Made by a program: the position numbers and the translations under genes. This document shows positions 15,716-22,328 of a stretch of 37,926 nt of DNA, piece by piece (position 1 is the first letter of the stretch; each line of letters opens with the position of its first letter). Location: positions 1-37,926 of the forward strand of contig NZ_JASCXX010000037.1 in assembly GCF_030012215.1 (NCBI RefSeq), read 5' to 3'. The notes below the pieces were generated by a model. That model did not search any database, was not told where the DNA came from, and worked only from the letters and a program-made list of their open reading frames with translations. Source of the stretch: Anaerobaca lacustris. Lineage in GTDB: Bacteria; Planctomycetota; Phycisphaerae; Sedimentisphaerales; Anaerobacaceae.

Positions 15716-16196
15716 TCTCGCGCACGGCCTCCTGTCGTTGTCGCAGGTGAAATCGATCTTGACGCGATCGGCCCTTGAACGCAACACCGCCACTGGCAAT
15801 CCGATCGAACAGCCATCCCATTCGTGCGTTCTCGTGCGTTTGTGGATTCGCATAGCTCTCGGTCCTCTCATCGCAATTCGGCGCCGATGCGTCGTCGGCG
15901 AGCGGGTCGAGGATAAGCGGTCTCTGCATCGTCTCGTCCTCGATGCACGCCGGAGCGCTTCTTCGCCCGGCTCTCGTTGCGACCATTATCAACCAAGGAT
16001 GGGGGCGGGGCAAGGGCAAAAGGCCGCATCTACGCTTCTGCCCTTCGCGCGCAAGATGCTGACGGTGACGTGGGGGATGTGGACGTGTCCACGTCCGTTC
16101 GACGCCGCGTGGTGTTAAGGTCCGCCGGGCCCGTCGAGGACGCCTGTGGATATTTGCCTCGGTCAGGTCGCCGAGTGGCGATGAACTCGCCGGCGG
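15716..16196. other. Gene-free 480-bp interval with a promoter and an inverted repeat
   Basis: No reading frame here looks like protein. It holds the probable promoter of the prepilin-like gene (15985-16013) and an inverted repeat, GGACGTG-TC-CACGTCC, at 16081-16096. The repeat lies upstream of the promoter relative to the prepilin-like gene, where an activator could bind, but nothing else supports that. Confidence 0.4.
15985..16013 (-). promoter_or_regulatory. Promoter of the prepilin-like gene
   Basis: On the minus strand TTGCCC (16008-16013) and GATAAT (15985-15990) are exactly 17 bases apart. The start would be near 15978, giving an unusually long leader of about 260 nt before the start codon at 15715. 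Confidence 0.5.
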
Positions 16197-16628
16197 TCAG
16201 AGCATCTCTTCAAGGATCTCGGCGGCGTCTTTGACCAGGTTGGGGCAGATCGTGCGAAACAGGCCCTCGCGGTTGGCCTTTCGGGCCCCGTCGGGGGTGC
16301 TGATGTCGCAGCCGAGCAGCTCCCGACAGATGACCACGCGGTTGCGCTGCTCGAATTTCCTGACGAAATCGGCCAAGGCGGCATACACCGCGTCGCGCCC
16401 GTCTCGCGTCTCGCAGTCGGCCCCGGCGAACTTGAGCCCCAGAACCATGAACGCTCCGGTCACGGCGCCGCAGGTCTCGCCCAGGCGCATCCCGCCGGCA
16501 AAGCCCGAAGCCACCTTCATCGCCTGCTCTCGCGCGAGCCCGAAGTCCGGCCCATAGGTCGCCGCAATCGCCTGCGAACAGGCCGCCCCGCCACAGAAGC
16601 ACTCCACTGCCTGATCCACCTTGCCCAT
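16197..16628 (-). CDS. C_GCAxxG_C_C family (redox-active cysteine) protein
   Basis: A 143-residue soluble protein of the C_GCAxxG_C_C family, named for its cysteine pattern; members are thought to bind a metal or cluster or do redox chemistry, but no reaction is established. Visible are CFCGGAACSQAIAATYG at the N-terminus, GFAGGMRLGETCGAVTGAFMVLGL (two pieces of the central helix region, Cys near 53), then Cys in DCETRD, VICRELLGCDIS and ICPNLVKDAAEIL near the end. Glycine between the first Cys pair fits the motif loosely (CGGAACSQ instead of GCAQxx). Start 16628 has AAGGAG about seven bases upstream; a longer in-frame start would pass through the promoter at 16683-16711. It is divergent from tsaD. 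Confidence 0.85.
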   Translation of the reverse strand: MGKVDQAVECFCGGAACSQAIAATYGPDFGLAREQAMKVASGFAGGMRLGETCGAVTGAFMVLGLKFAGADCETRDGRDAVYAALADFVRKFEQRNRVVICRELLGCDISTPDGARKANREGLFRTICPNLVKDAAEILEEML

Positions 16629-16682
16629 ATGCCCACTCCTTTGGCCTGAAGTCCACATATCCGTCCAACCACATCGAGAGCT

Positions 16683-16711
16683 ATTGTAGACGGACCGTGA
16701 CGACAGGACAA
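16683..16711 (-). promoter_or_regulatory. Promoter of the C_GCAxxG_C_C gene
   Basis: On the minus strand TTGTCC (16706-16711) and TACAAT (16683-16688) are exactly 17 bases apart, a strong match. The start would be near 16676, giving a leader of about 48 nt with a normal Shine-Dalgarno. Confidence 0.65.
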
Positions 16712-16751
16712 CCACCAGGTCCGGAACGGTTGCACATCCTCGCGCCGACAA

Positions 16752-16780
16752 TTGACACGGAGACGGGACTGGGCTAACAT
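16752..16780 (+). promoter_or_regulatory. Promoter of tsaD, predicting a leaderless mRNA
   Basis: TTGACA (16752-16757, perfect consensus) and TAACAT (16775-16780) are exactly 17 bases apart. Only nine bases separate the -10 from the tsaD ATG at 16790, so transcription should begin at about 16786-16790 and the mRNA would have a leader of 0-4 nt. No Shine-Dalgarno is present. Confidence 0.7.
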
Positions 16781-16789
16781 CGGCGTCCG

Positions 16790-17833
16790 ATGATGTCAGA
16801 AGAAGGTCACATTACGGTCCTCGGGATCGAGACGAGTTGCGATGAAACGGCGGCCGCCGTCGTCACGGACGGACGGCAGGTTCGCTCGTCTGTGGTCGCC
16901 AGCCAAACGGAGCTGCACCGCAAGTACGGGGGTGTGGTGCCCGAAATCGCTTCGCGGGCCCATATCGAGAACATCTATCCGGTCATCGCAGAGGCGATGA
17001 GCCAGGCCGAGGTCGGCAAGGACGACATCGACGCGGTCGCCATCGCCAACCAGCCGGGATTGACCATCGCCCTGGTCGTGGGCGTCACCGCCGCCAAGAC
17101 GCTGAGCTTCATGTGGGGCAAGCCGCTCGTCGCGATCAACCATCTTCACGCCCATTTGCAGTCGGCGCTGCTCAACGAGGAACGGATCGATCTGCCGGCC
17201 GTGGCCCTGGTCGTCTCCGGCGGCCATACCTCGCTGTACGACTGCGAGTCGCCGCTGGATCTGACGCTGCTGGGCTCGACCATCGACGATGCGGCCGGCG
17301 AGGCGTTCGACAAGGTCGCGACCATCCTCAAGCTACCCTATCCGGGCGGTCCCAGCATCGAGAAGCTCGCGCGCACGGGCGACGCGAAAGCCATCCGTTT
17401 TCCGCGTTCGATGCTCGGACGCGACTCGCTGGATTTCTCGTTCAGCGGACTCAAGACCGCCGTTCTCTACCACTGCCGGGGCCAGGACATGAAGGGCGCC
17501 GACCGCGTCGACGAGATGGACGAGCGGGAGATTGCCGACATTGCGGCGTCGTTTCAGGCGGCCGTCATCGACGTGCTGGTCAGGAAGACCAAGCGGGCGG
17601 CCGGCCGCATCGGGGCCCGAACGGTCCTGCTCGGTGGCGGCGTGGCGGCCAACGGCACGCTCCGTGAGGCGATGGAGGCCATGTGCCGCCGACACAGGCC
17701 CCCGCTGAGGCTGTTGGTCGCTCCGAAACAGTATTGCACGGACAATGCGGTTATGGTAGCTTCACTGGCCTATCACAAGATCAAGGCCGGGCTGCTGGCG
17801 GACCTGACGCTGGAGCCGAGTTCGACCGGCTGA
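16790..17833 (+). CDS. tsaD: tRNA N6-adenosine threonylcarbamoyltransferase
   Basis: Transfers threonylcarbamoyl from TC-AMP to A37 of tRNAs reading ANN codons; a cytoplasmic, universally conserved enzyme that works with TsaB and TsaE (not in this window). The 347-residue protein has the ASKHA fold with VLGIETSCDETAAAVV at the N-terminus, the metal-binding INHLHAH motif near residue 117, VSGGHTSLY near 140, FDKVATILKLPYPGGP, FSFSGLKTAV and LLGGGVAANGTLRE, followed by the conserved CTDNAVMVA with the last metal-ligand Asp. Start 16790 is the first ATG and another ATG follows directly. The promoter position argues for leaderless translation. larB follows after a 43-base gap. Confidence 0.96.
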   Translation: MMSEEGHITVLGIETSCDETAAAVVTDGRQVRSSVVASQTELHRKYGGVVPEIASRAHIENIYPVIAEAMSQAEVGKDDIDAVAIANQPGLTIALVVGVTAAKTLSFMWGKPLVAINHLHAHLQSALLNEERIDLPAVALVVSGGHTSLYDCESPLDLTLLGSTIDDAAGEAFDKVATILKLPYPGGPSIEKLARTGDAKAIRFPRSMLGRDSLDFSFSGLKTAVLYHCRGQDMKGADRVDEMDEREIADIAASFQAAVIDVLVRKTKRAAGRIGARTVLLGGGVAANGTLREAMEAMCRRHRPPLRLLVAPKQYCTDNAVMVASLAYHKIKAGLLADLTLEPSSTG

Positions 17834-17864
17834 TCGCAGCACACGCCGATCCAAGCAGACAATC

Positions 17865-17870
17865 AGGAGG
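17865..17870 (+). promoter_or_regulatory. Perfect Shine-Dalgarno that sets an AUA start for larB
   Basis: AGGAGG is followed by six bases (TGCCCC) and then ATA at 17877. No ATG, GTG or TTG occurs at a usable distance in the larB frame; the first alternative, TTG 17901, is 30 bases from this site. Confidence 0.7.
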
Positions 17871-17876
17871 TGCCCC

Positions 17877-18644
17877 ATACAGGCTGAACATCTAAGAGAG
17901 TTGCTCGAGCAGGTCAAGGCAGGTCATATCGGAATCGACCAGGCCCTGGATAAGCTGCGGCACTTGCCGTTCGAGGACCTCGGTTTCGCCAACGTCGATC
18001 ACCACAGGCAGATCCGACAGGGCTTTCCCGAGGTCATCTTCTGTCCGGGCAAGACCACCGAGCAGATCATCGCCATCTTCGAATCACTGGCTGCCAGGGG
18101 CAACAATGTACTGGCGACCCGCGCGACCGTCGAGGCGTTCGAGACGCTGGCGGCGACGGGCAAATTTCCCCAGGCGCGCTACGAGGCCCTGGCCCGGGCG
18201 ATCGTGCTCGAACAGAAATCGCCTCCCGCTTCGAAGAGCGTCCTGCCGATCGTCACGGCCGGCACGGCCGATCTGGCCGTCGCCATGGAAGCCAAGGTCA
18301 CCGCCGAGATCATGGGCCAGCGCACCGAGCTGATCTGCGACGTCGGCGTCGCGGGCCTGCACCGCCTGCTCGGACACCTGCCCAAGCTCCGGGAGGCCAA
18401 TATCGTCATCGTTGTGGCCGGGATGGAAGGCGCGCTGGCCAGCGTCGTCGGCGGACTGGTGAGCGGCCCGGTGATCGCGGTGCCGACCAGCGTCGGCTAT
18501 GGCGCAAGCTTCCAGGGGCTTTCCGCACTGCTGACGATGCTCAATAGTTGCGCTTCCGGCGTGACGACCGTCAATATCGACAACGGATTCTCCGCCGCCG
18601 TGACCGCTACACTGATTAACCGAAGAATCGACGGAGTCGCATGA
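17877..18644 (+). CDS. larB: LarB, nickel-pincer cofactor biosynthesis (NaAD carboxylase), apparent AUA start
   Basis: LarB carboxylates the pyridinium ring of nicotinic acid adenine dinucleotide and hydrolyses it to P2CMN, the first step to the nickel-pincer nucleotide of lactate racemase-type enzymes. Family features are EQVKAG, LPFEDLGFANVDHHR, QGFPEVIFCPGKT near residue 45, and a PurE-like C-terminal half with CDVGVAGLHRLLGHL, VVAGMEGALASVVGGL and PTSVGYGASFQGL, ending in VNIDNGFSAA. Starting at ATA 17877 gives 255 residues with an N-terminus (QAEHLRELLEQVKAG) matching the family pattern; a TTG start at 17901 would drop eight residues and sit far from the AGGAGG. The stop overlaps nnrD by four bases (ATGA). 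larC and larE are not in this window. Confidence 0.9.
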   Translation: MQAEHLRELLEQVKAGHIGIDQALDKLRHLPFEDLGFANVDHHRQIRQGFPEVIFCPGKTTEQIIAIFESLAARGNNVLATRATVEAFETLAATGKFPQARYEALARAIVLEQKSPPASKSVLPIVTAGTADLAVAMEAKVTAEIMGQRTELICDVGVAGLHRLLGHLPKLREANIVIVVAGMEGALASVVGGLVSGPVIAVPTSVGYGASFQGLSALLTMLNSCASGVTTVNIDNGFSAAVTATLINRRIDGVA

Positions 18645-19516
18645 GAATGGACATCGTGCGCGAGGTGCCAAGACTCAAGCCTCGCCCTGCCGATGGACAC
18701 AAAGGAACGTTCGGCAAGGTCTGCATCGTCGCCGGCAGCGTGGGCATGGCCGGCGCCGCGGCGCTGGCGGGCCGCGCCGCACTGCGCTCCGGTGCGGGGC
18801 TGGTTCGCGTGGCCACCGCGCGCAGCGCTCTGCCCACGGTCGCCGCCCTTGAACCCTGCTACACAACGATCGCCCTGCCCGAGGACTCGGCTGGACGCAT
18901 CAGCGGCAAGGCAATTGGTGTCATCCTCGACGCGGCGAGCCAGAACGATGCTCTGGCCATCGGGCCGGGTCTGGGTACCAGCGCCGGTCTGCGTTCGGTG
19001 GTCGGAACCCTCGTGCAACAAGACGGCCTGCGGCTGGTCATCGACGGAGACGGCCTGAACAACCTGAGCCGACTTCCCGACTGGCCCGGCAAACACAGGG
19101 CCGAAGTGGTCCTGACGCCGCATCCGGGAGAGATGAAGCGGCTCTGGTCGGGTCTGTTCCGCGAGGCGCTGCCGTCCGATCGCCAGGAGGCGGCCGGACG
19201 CATGGCCCAGGCCACCGGAAGCGTTGTCGCCTTCAAAGGCGCCGGCACCGTCGTCACCGACGGACGACGCGCCTACGTCAACAGTACGGGCAATCCAGGA
19301 ATGGGAACGGCCGGCTCCGGCGACGTGCTGACCGGCATCATCACGGCCCTGATGGGCCAGGGACTCGCCTGCTTCGAGGCCACGGTGCTGGGCGTCTACA
19401 TCCACGGCGCCGCCGGCGACATTGCCGCCGACGCCTGCGGCCAGATCAGCCTGACAGCGACCGACATCATCGAAGCGCTGCCCGAAGCATTTCGCAAGAG
19501 CCACAAACGGATATGA
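18641..19516 (+). CDS. nnrD: ADP-dependent (S)-NAD(P)H-hydrate dehydratase
   Basis: Repairs hydrated NADH and NADPH by ADP-driven dehydration, in the cytoplasm. The 291-residue protein is the single-domain form, lacking the fused epimerase (NnrE) half. It shows the ribokinase-like pattern: VCIVAGSVGMAGAAALAGRA (as two pieces near residues 27-46), ALAIGPGLG near 106, VIDGDGLNNL near 129, VVLTPHPGEMKRL near 149, FKGAGTVVTDG, and the nucleotide-binding GTAGSGDVLTG near 222. The ATG at 18641 overlaps the larB stop (ATGA), implying translational coupling; ATG 18647 is an alternative two codons on. Its neighbour larB also acts on a nicotinamide-type dinucleotide, so a shared NAD theme is possible, though inferred. 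Confidence 0.94.
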   Translation: MRMDIVREVPRLKPRPADGHKGTFGKVCIVAGSVGMAGAAALAGRAALRSGAGLVRVATARSALPTVAALEPCYTTIALPEDSAGRISGKAIGVILDAASQNDALAIGPGLGTSAGLRSVVGTLVQQDGLRLVIDGDGLNNLSRLPDWPGKHRAEVVLTPHPGEMKRLWSGLFREALPSDRQEAAGRMAQATGSVVAFKGAGTVVTDGRRAYVNSTGNPGMGTAGSGDVLTGIITALMGQGLACFEATVLGVYIHGAAGDIAADACGQISLTATDIIEALPEAFRKSHKRI

Positions 19517-19530
19517 AGAAAGGGAACGCA

Positions 19531-19872
19531 ATGGCAGAAGACGTAAAAGCATGGTTTGAAGATTTTGGCGCAAGCGCCGCTAAGGTGAAGGAGCAGGTCC
19601 CGAACACGATCAACGGGTTCGGCGGGATGTTCGCGAAGATCATGCAGGACGGCGCCGTCTCGCTGAAGACCAAGGAACTGATCGCGGTCTCGATCGGCGT
19701 GGCGATCCAGTGCGAGCCGTGCATTCGTTTGCACGTGAAGAAGTGCCTCGAAATCGGCTGCACGAAGCAGGAGATCCTCGAAGCGACGTCGGTAGCCGTG
19801 ATGATGAGCGGCGGCCCGGCCTACACCCACATGCCGATGGTGCTCGATACCATCGACGGGCTCCAGTCCTGA
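19531..19872 (+). CDS. Carboxymuconolactone decarboxylase/AhpD-like protein
   Basis: A 113-residue all-helical protein of the AhpD-like fold. LKTKELIAVSIGVAIQCEPC leads to the family's CxxC-x3-H redox motif (Cys-Glu-Pro-Cys-Ile-Arg-Leu-His near residues 66-73), then GCTKQEILEATSVAVMMSGGPAY, the expected second helix pair. Members act as small thiol peroxidase partners or decarboxylases; the CEPC motif favours a redox role. An ATG at 19513 overlaps the nnrD stop, but AAAGGG six bases before ATG 19531 favours the shorter start. It is last in the tsaD-larB-nnrD run. No convincing terminator follows, only a CCGCGCGG palindrome before TTTT at about 19886. Confidence 0.88.
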   Translation: MAEDVKAWFEDFGASAAKVKEQVPNTINGFGGMFAKIMQDGAVSLKTKELIAVSIGVAIQCEPCIRLHVKKCLEIGCTKQEILEATSVAVMMSGGPAYTHMPMVLDTIDGLQS

Positions 19873-19900
19873 AACACCCCACACCGCGCGGAGGTTTTCG

Positions 19901-19928
19901 TTGCGGCTCGTAGCGCGCCGGCTATAAT
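19901..19928 (+). promoter_or_regulatory. Promoter of the SSS symporter gene
   Basis: TTGCGG (19901-19906) and a perfect TATAAT (19923-19928) are separated by 16 bases. Transcription would start near 19935, about 50 nt before the ATG at 19985. Confidence 0.6.
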
Positions 19929-19984
19929 GCGCAGGTTCGTGTGTGGCTGAGAGTTCGGGGAGAAATGCAAGGAAAGGATTGGCT

Positions 19985-22063
19985 ATGAGCTTCAACTGGC
20001 TCGACGTAACGGTGTTCGTCGGTTTCGTCGCGGCGGTGGTTTCGGTCGGCCTGTACAAGAGCCGCCACGAGAAGACCGGAGAAGACTACTTCCTGGCCGG
20101 TCGCGGGTTGAAATGGTGGCTCATCGGCTTCTCGCTGATCGCCGCCAACATCTCGTCGGAGCAATTCGTCGGCATGAGCGGCGATGCGGCCAAACACGTG
20201 GGTCTGGCGATTGCCAGCTACGAATGGATGGCCGCCATCACACTGGTCGTGGTGGCGTTTGCTTTCCTGCCCTACTTCCTCCGAGCCGGCATTTACACCA
20301 TGCCCGAGTTTCTCGAGTACCGGTACAACGCCGCGGCGCGAACCATCATGGCCGTGCTCACGCTGCTGGTCTATATGCTTCTGCTCGGCTCTGTGACCTA
20401 TTCGGGCGCGCTGACGATCAGCACGATGGCCGCCAAGATGGATCCGGCAAGGAGCATCTCCATTCAGAACGCCGCCCTGGTGATCGGCATCATCGCGATG
20501 GTCTACGTCGCGGCCGGCGGCCTGAAGGCCTGCGCCTGGGCCGACCTGATCCAGGGAAGCGCTCTCATTCTCGGGGGCGCCTGTATCATGGTCTTCGCGT
20601 TCAAGAAGCTCGGCGCAGCGACCGAACCTCTGGCTTTCGTCGAAGACGTCAGAACCGGCGCTGTCGGATTCAAAACCTTCGCTCAGGATACCGGGGCCAT
20701 CGACCGCTTCTGGGAGCTGAACAAGGTCCGCATGAATATGTTCCTTCCCAAGGACGACAAGATCCTTCCCTGGACCGCCCTCATGCTCGGCCTGTGGATT
20801 CCCAACTTCTACTACTGGGGCCTGAATCAGTACATCACCCAACGGACGCTCGGGTCTGCTTCCTTGTCCGAGGGACAGAAGGGCATCGTCTTCAGCGCCT
20901 TTATGAAACTGCTGATTCCGTTCGTGATCGTGGTTCCCGGCATCATCGCCTTCAACCTGTTCGCCAATGACATGCAGAACCAGTCGGCGGGTGACAACGC
21001 GGCCACCATCGCCAAGTATGCCCAGGCCAATCCGGAGACCCGGCTGATCGATGTCGTCGAGGCGCCGACAGAGGACGCCGTTGCCGCCTGGCCGGCGGGG
21101 CGATTTATGATCGCCGTTTACGCCGACGAGGCGAGCATGAAGGCCGCCAGGATGCAGAACCCGTTCGTCCTGCCCCTGACCAAGGACACGTACGACGCTT
21201 TGAAGATCGGCGAGTACACCGTGTTCGATTCCGATGACAAGGCCTGGCAGACCATCTTCCCAGCCCTGGCCAGTGAACTGGAACCCTACAACCGCTTCGT
21301 GCGAGACGCCGCCAAAGCCGCCGGCGCAACCGTCACGACCGAGAAGTTCATCGCGTACAAGTACGACACGGCCCTGGGCCAGTTGCTCAGCAGCGTGCTA
21401 CCGGCGCGGACCGGGCTGGTCGGCTTCGTGCTGGCCGCATTGCTGGGCGCGATCGTCAGTTCGCTGGCCGCCATGCTCAACGCCGCCTCGACGATCTTCA
21501 CGATGGACATTTTCAAGAAGTACATTCATCCCGGCGCTGGGCAGAAGACCATTGTTACGCTCGGACGCATCTGTGTGATTGCCTTCTCGTTTGTTGCTGT
21601 GTTCCTGGCTCCCCAACTGGGCAATCCGAAGATTGGCCCGGGCATCTTCACCATCATCCAGGCGAGTCAGGGGTTCCTTTCTCCCGGCATCCTGGCTGTG
21701 TTTGCTTTTGGCCTTCTGGTCCGAAAGGCCCCGCCCATCGCCGGCGTGGTCGGCCTGGTCCTTAACGTCGTCGCGTACGGTCTTCTGTGGTATCTGTCCA
21801 CTCTGCCCGGCTTTATGGCCCTCCCGAAGATGGATATCATTATTGGGAACTTCCTGAACCGCATGGCGATCTGCTTTGGGCTCTGCCTCGTCGTGATGAC
21901 GATGATCACAATCGTCAAGCCACTGGCGCAACCGGTCGAGTTCCACAGCAAGACCGACCTGAATCTGACCTCTTCCGGTGGGGCGAAGCTGGCCGGCATC
22001 GTGGTGGTCGTCATCACGCTGGTTCTGTACGTGCTCTTCAGTCCGCTCGGGCTGGCGAAGTAG
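19985..22063 (+). CDS. SSS-family sodium/solute (sugar-type) symporter with a large extra loop
   Basis: Inner-membrane Na+-driven importer, 692 residues with about 14 hydrophobic segments. The N-terminal third is SGLT-like: GRGLKWWLIGFSLIAANISSEQ (two pieces, about 39-60), SGDAAKHVGLAIASYEW, and TMPEFLEYRYN near residue 106. The SSS signature GAIVSSLAAMLNAASTIFTMD is at about 487-508. Between about residues 325 and 455 lies a hydrophilic insertion of some 130 residues (ATIAKYAQANPETRLIDV through PYNRFVRDAAKAAG), absent from classic SGLTs and probably extracytoplasmic. Start 19985 follows AAGGA with a good spacer. It has its own promoter and a terminator-like hairpin after it. Sugar is the likely substrate given the local genes, but this is inference. 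Confidence 0.9.
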   Translation: MSFNWLDVTVFVGFVAAVVSVGLYKSRHEKTGEDYFLAGRGLKWWLIGFSLIAANISSEQFVGMSGDAAKHVGLAIASYEWMAAITLVVVAFAFLPYFLRAGIYTMPEFLEYRYNAAARTIMAVLTLLVYMLLLGSVTYSGALTISTMAAKMDPARSISIQNAALVIGIIAMVYVAAGGLKACAWADLIQGSALILGGACIMVFAFKKLGAATEPLAFVEDVRTGAVGFKTFAQDTGAIDRFWELNKVRMNMFLPKDDKILPWTALMLGLWIPNFYYWGLNQYITQRTLGSASLSEGQKGIVFSAFMKLLIPFVIVVPGIIAFNLFANDMQNQSAGDNAATIAKYAQANPETRLIDVVEAPTEDAVAAWPAGRFMIAVYADEASMKAARMQNPFVLPLTKDTYDALKIGEYTVFDSDDKAWQTIFPALASELEPYNRFVRDAAKAAGATVTTEKFIAYKYDTALGQLLSSVLPARTGLVGFVLAALLGAIVSSLAAMLNAASTIFTMDIFKKYIHPGAGQKTIVTLGRICVIAFSFVAVFLAPQLGNPKIGPGIFTIIQASQGFLSPGILAVFAFGLLVRKAPPIAGVVGLVLNVVAYGLLWYLSTLPGFMALPKMDIIIGNFLNRMAICFGLCLVVMTMITIVKPLAQPVEFHSKTDLNLTSSGGAKLAGIVVVVITLVLYVLFSPLGLAK

Positions 22064-22093
22064 TCGGTTCGACTGGCCCATTCGAGCTTCCAG

Positions 22094-22126
22094 GCGGCTC
22101 CGAGGTTCCGACCTCGGGGCCGCTTT
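22094..22126 (+). terminator. Terminator-like hairpin after the SSS symporter
   Basis: A 13-bp stem GCGGCTCCGAGGT / ACCTCGGGGCCGC with one wobble pair and loop TCCG (22094-22123) starts 31 bases after the symporter stop. Only TTT follows before CC, so termination may be partial. Confidence 0.6.
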
Positions 22127-22164
22127 CCATTCCGGGGGACGCCGCCGGCGGGTGCGAAATGCCA

Positions 22165-22193
22165 TTGTGCGGAAGGTCCGAATCTGGTATATG
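22165..22193 (+). promoter_or_regulatory. Candidate promoter of the first large secreted protein
   Basis: TTGTGC (22165-22170) and TATATG (22188-22193) are exactly 17 bases apart, leaving a leader of about 130 nt to the ATG at 22329. Confidence 0.4.
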
Positions 22194-22328
22194 TGTACGC
22201 AGGAGACCCCGGCGGCATCCGCAGTCGAGCCCCATCGTGGTGCAGGAGCCAATGACTGGTGCGTGCGGCCGGAGCCGGAATGTGACAGTCGAACGCAAAG
22301 CGGACGTATCACAACTGGAGGACGAGAG

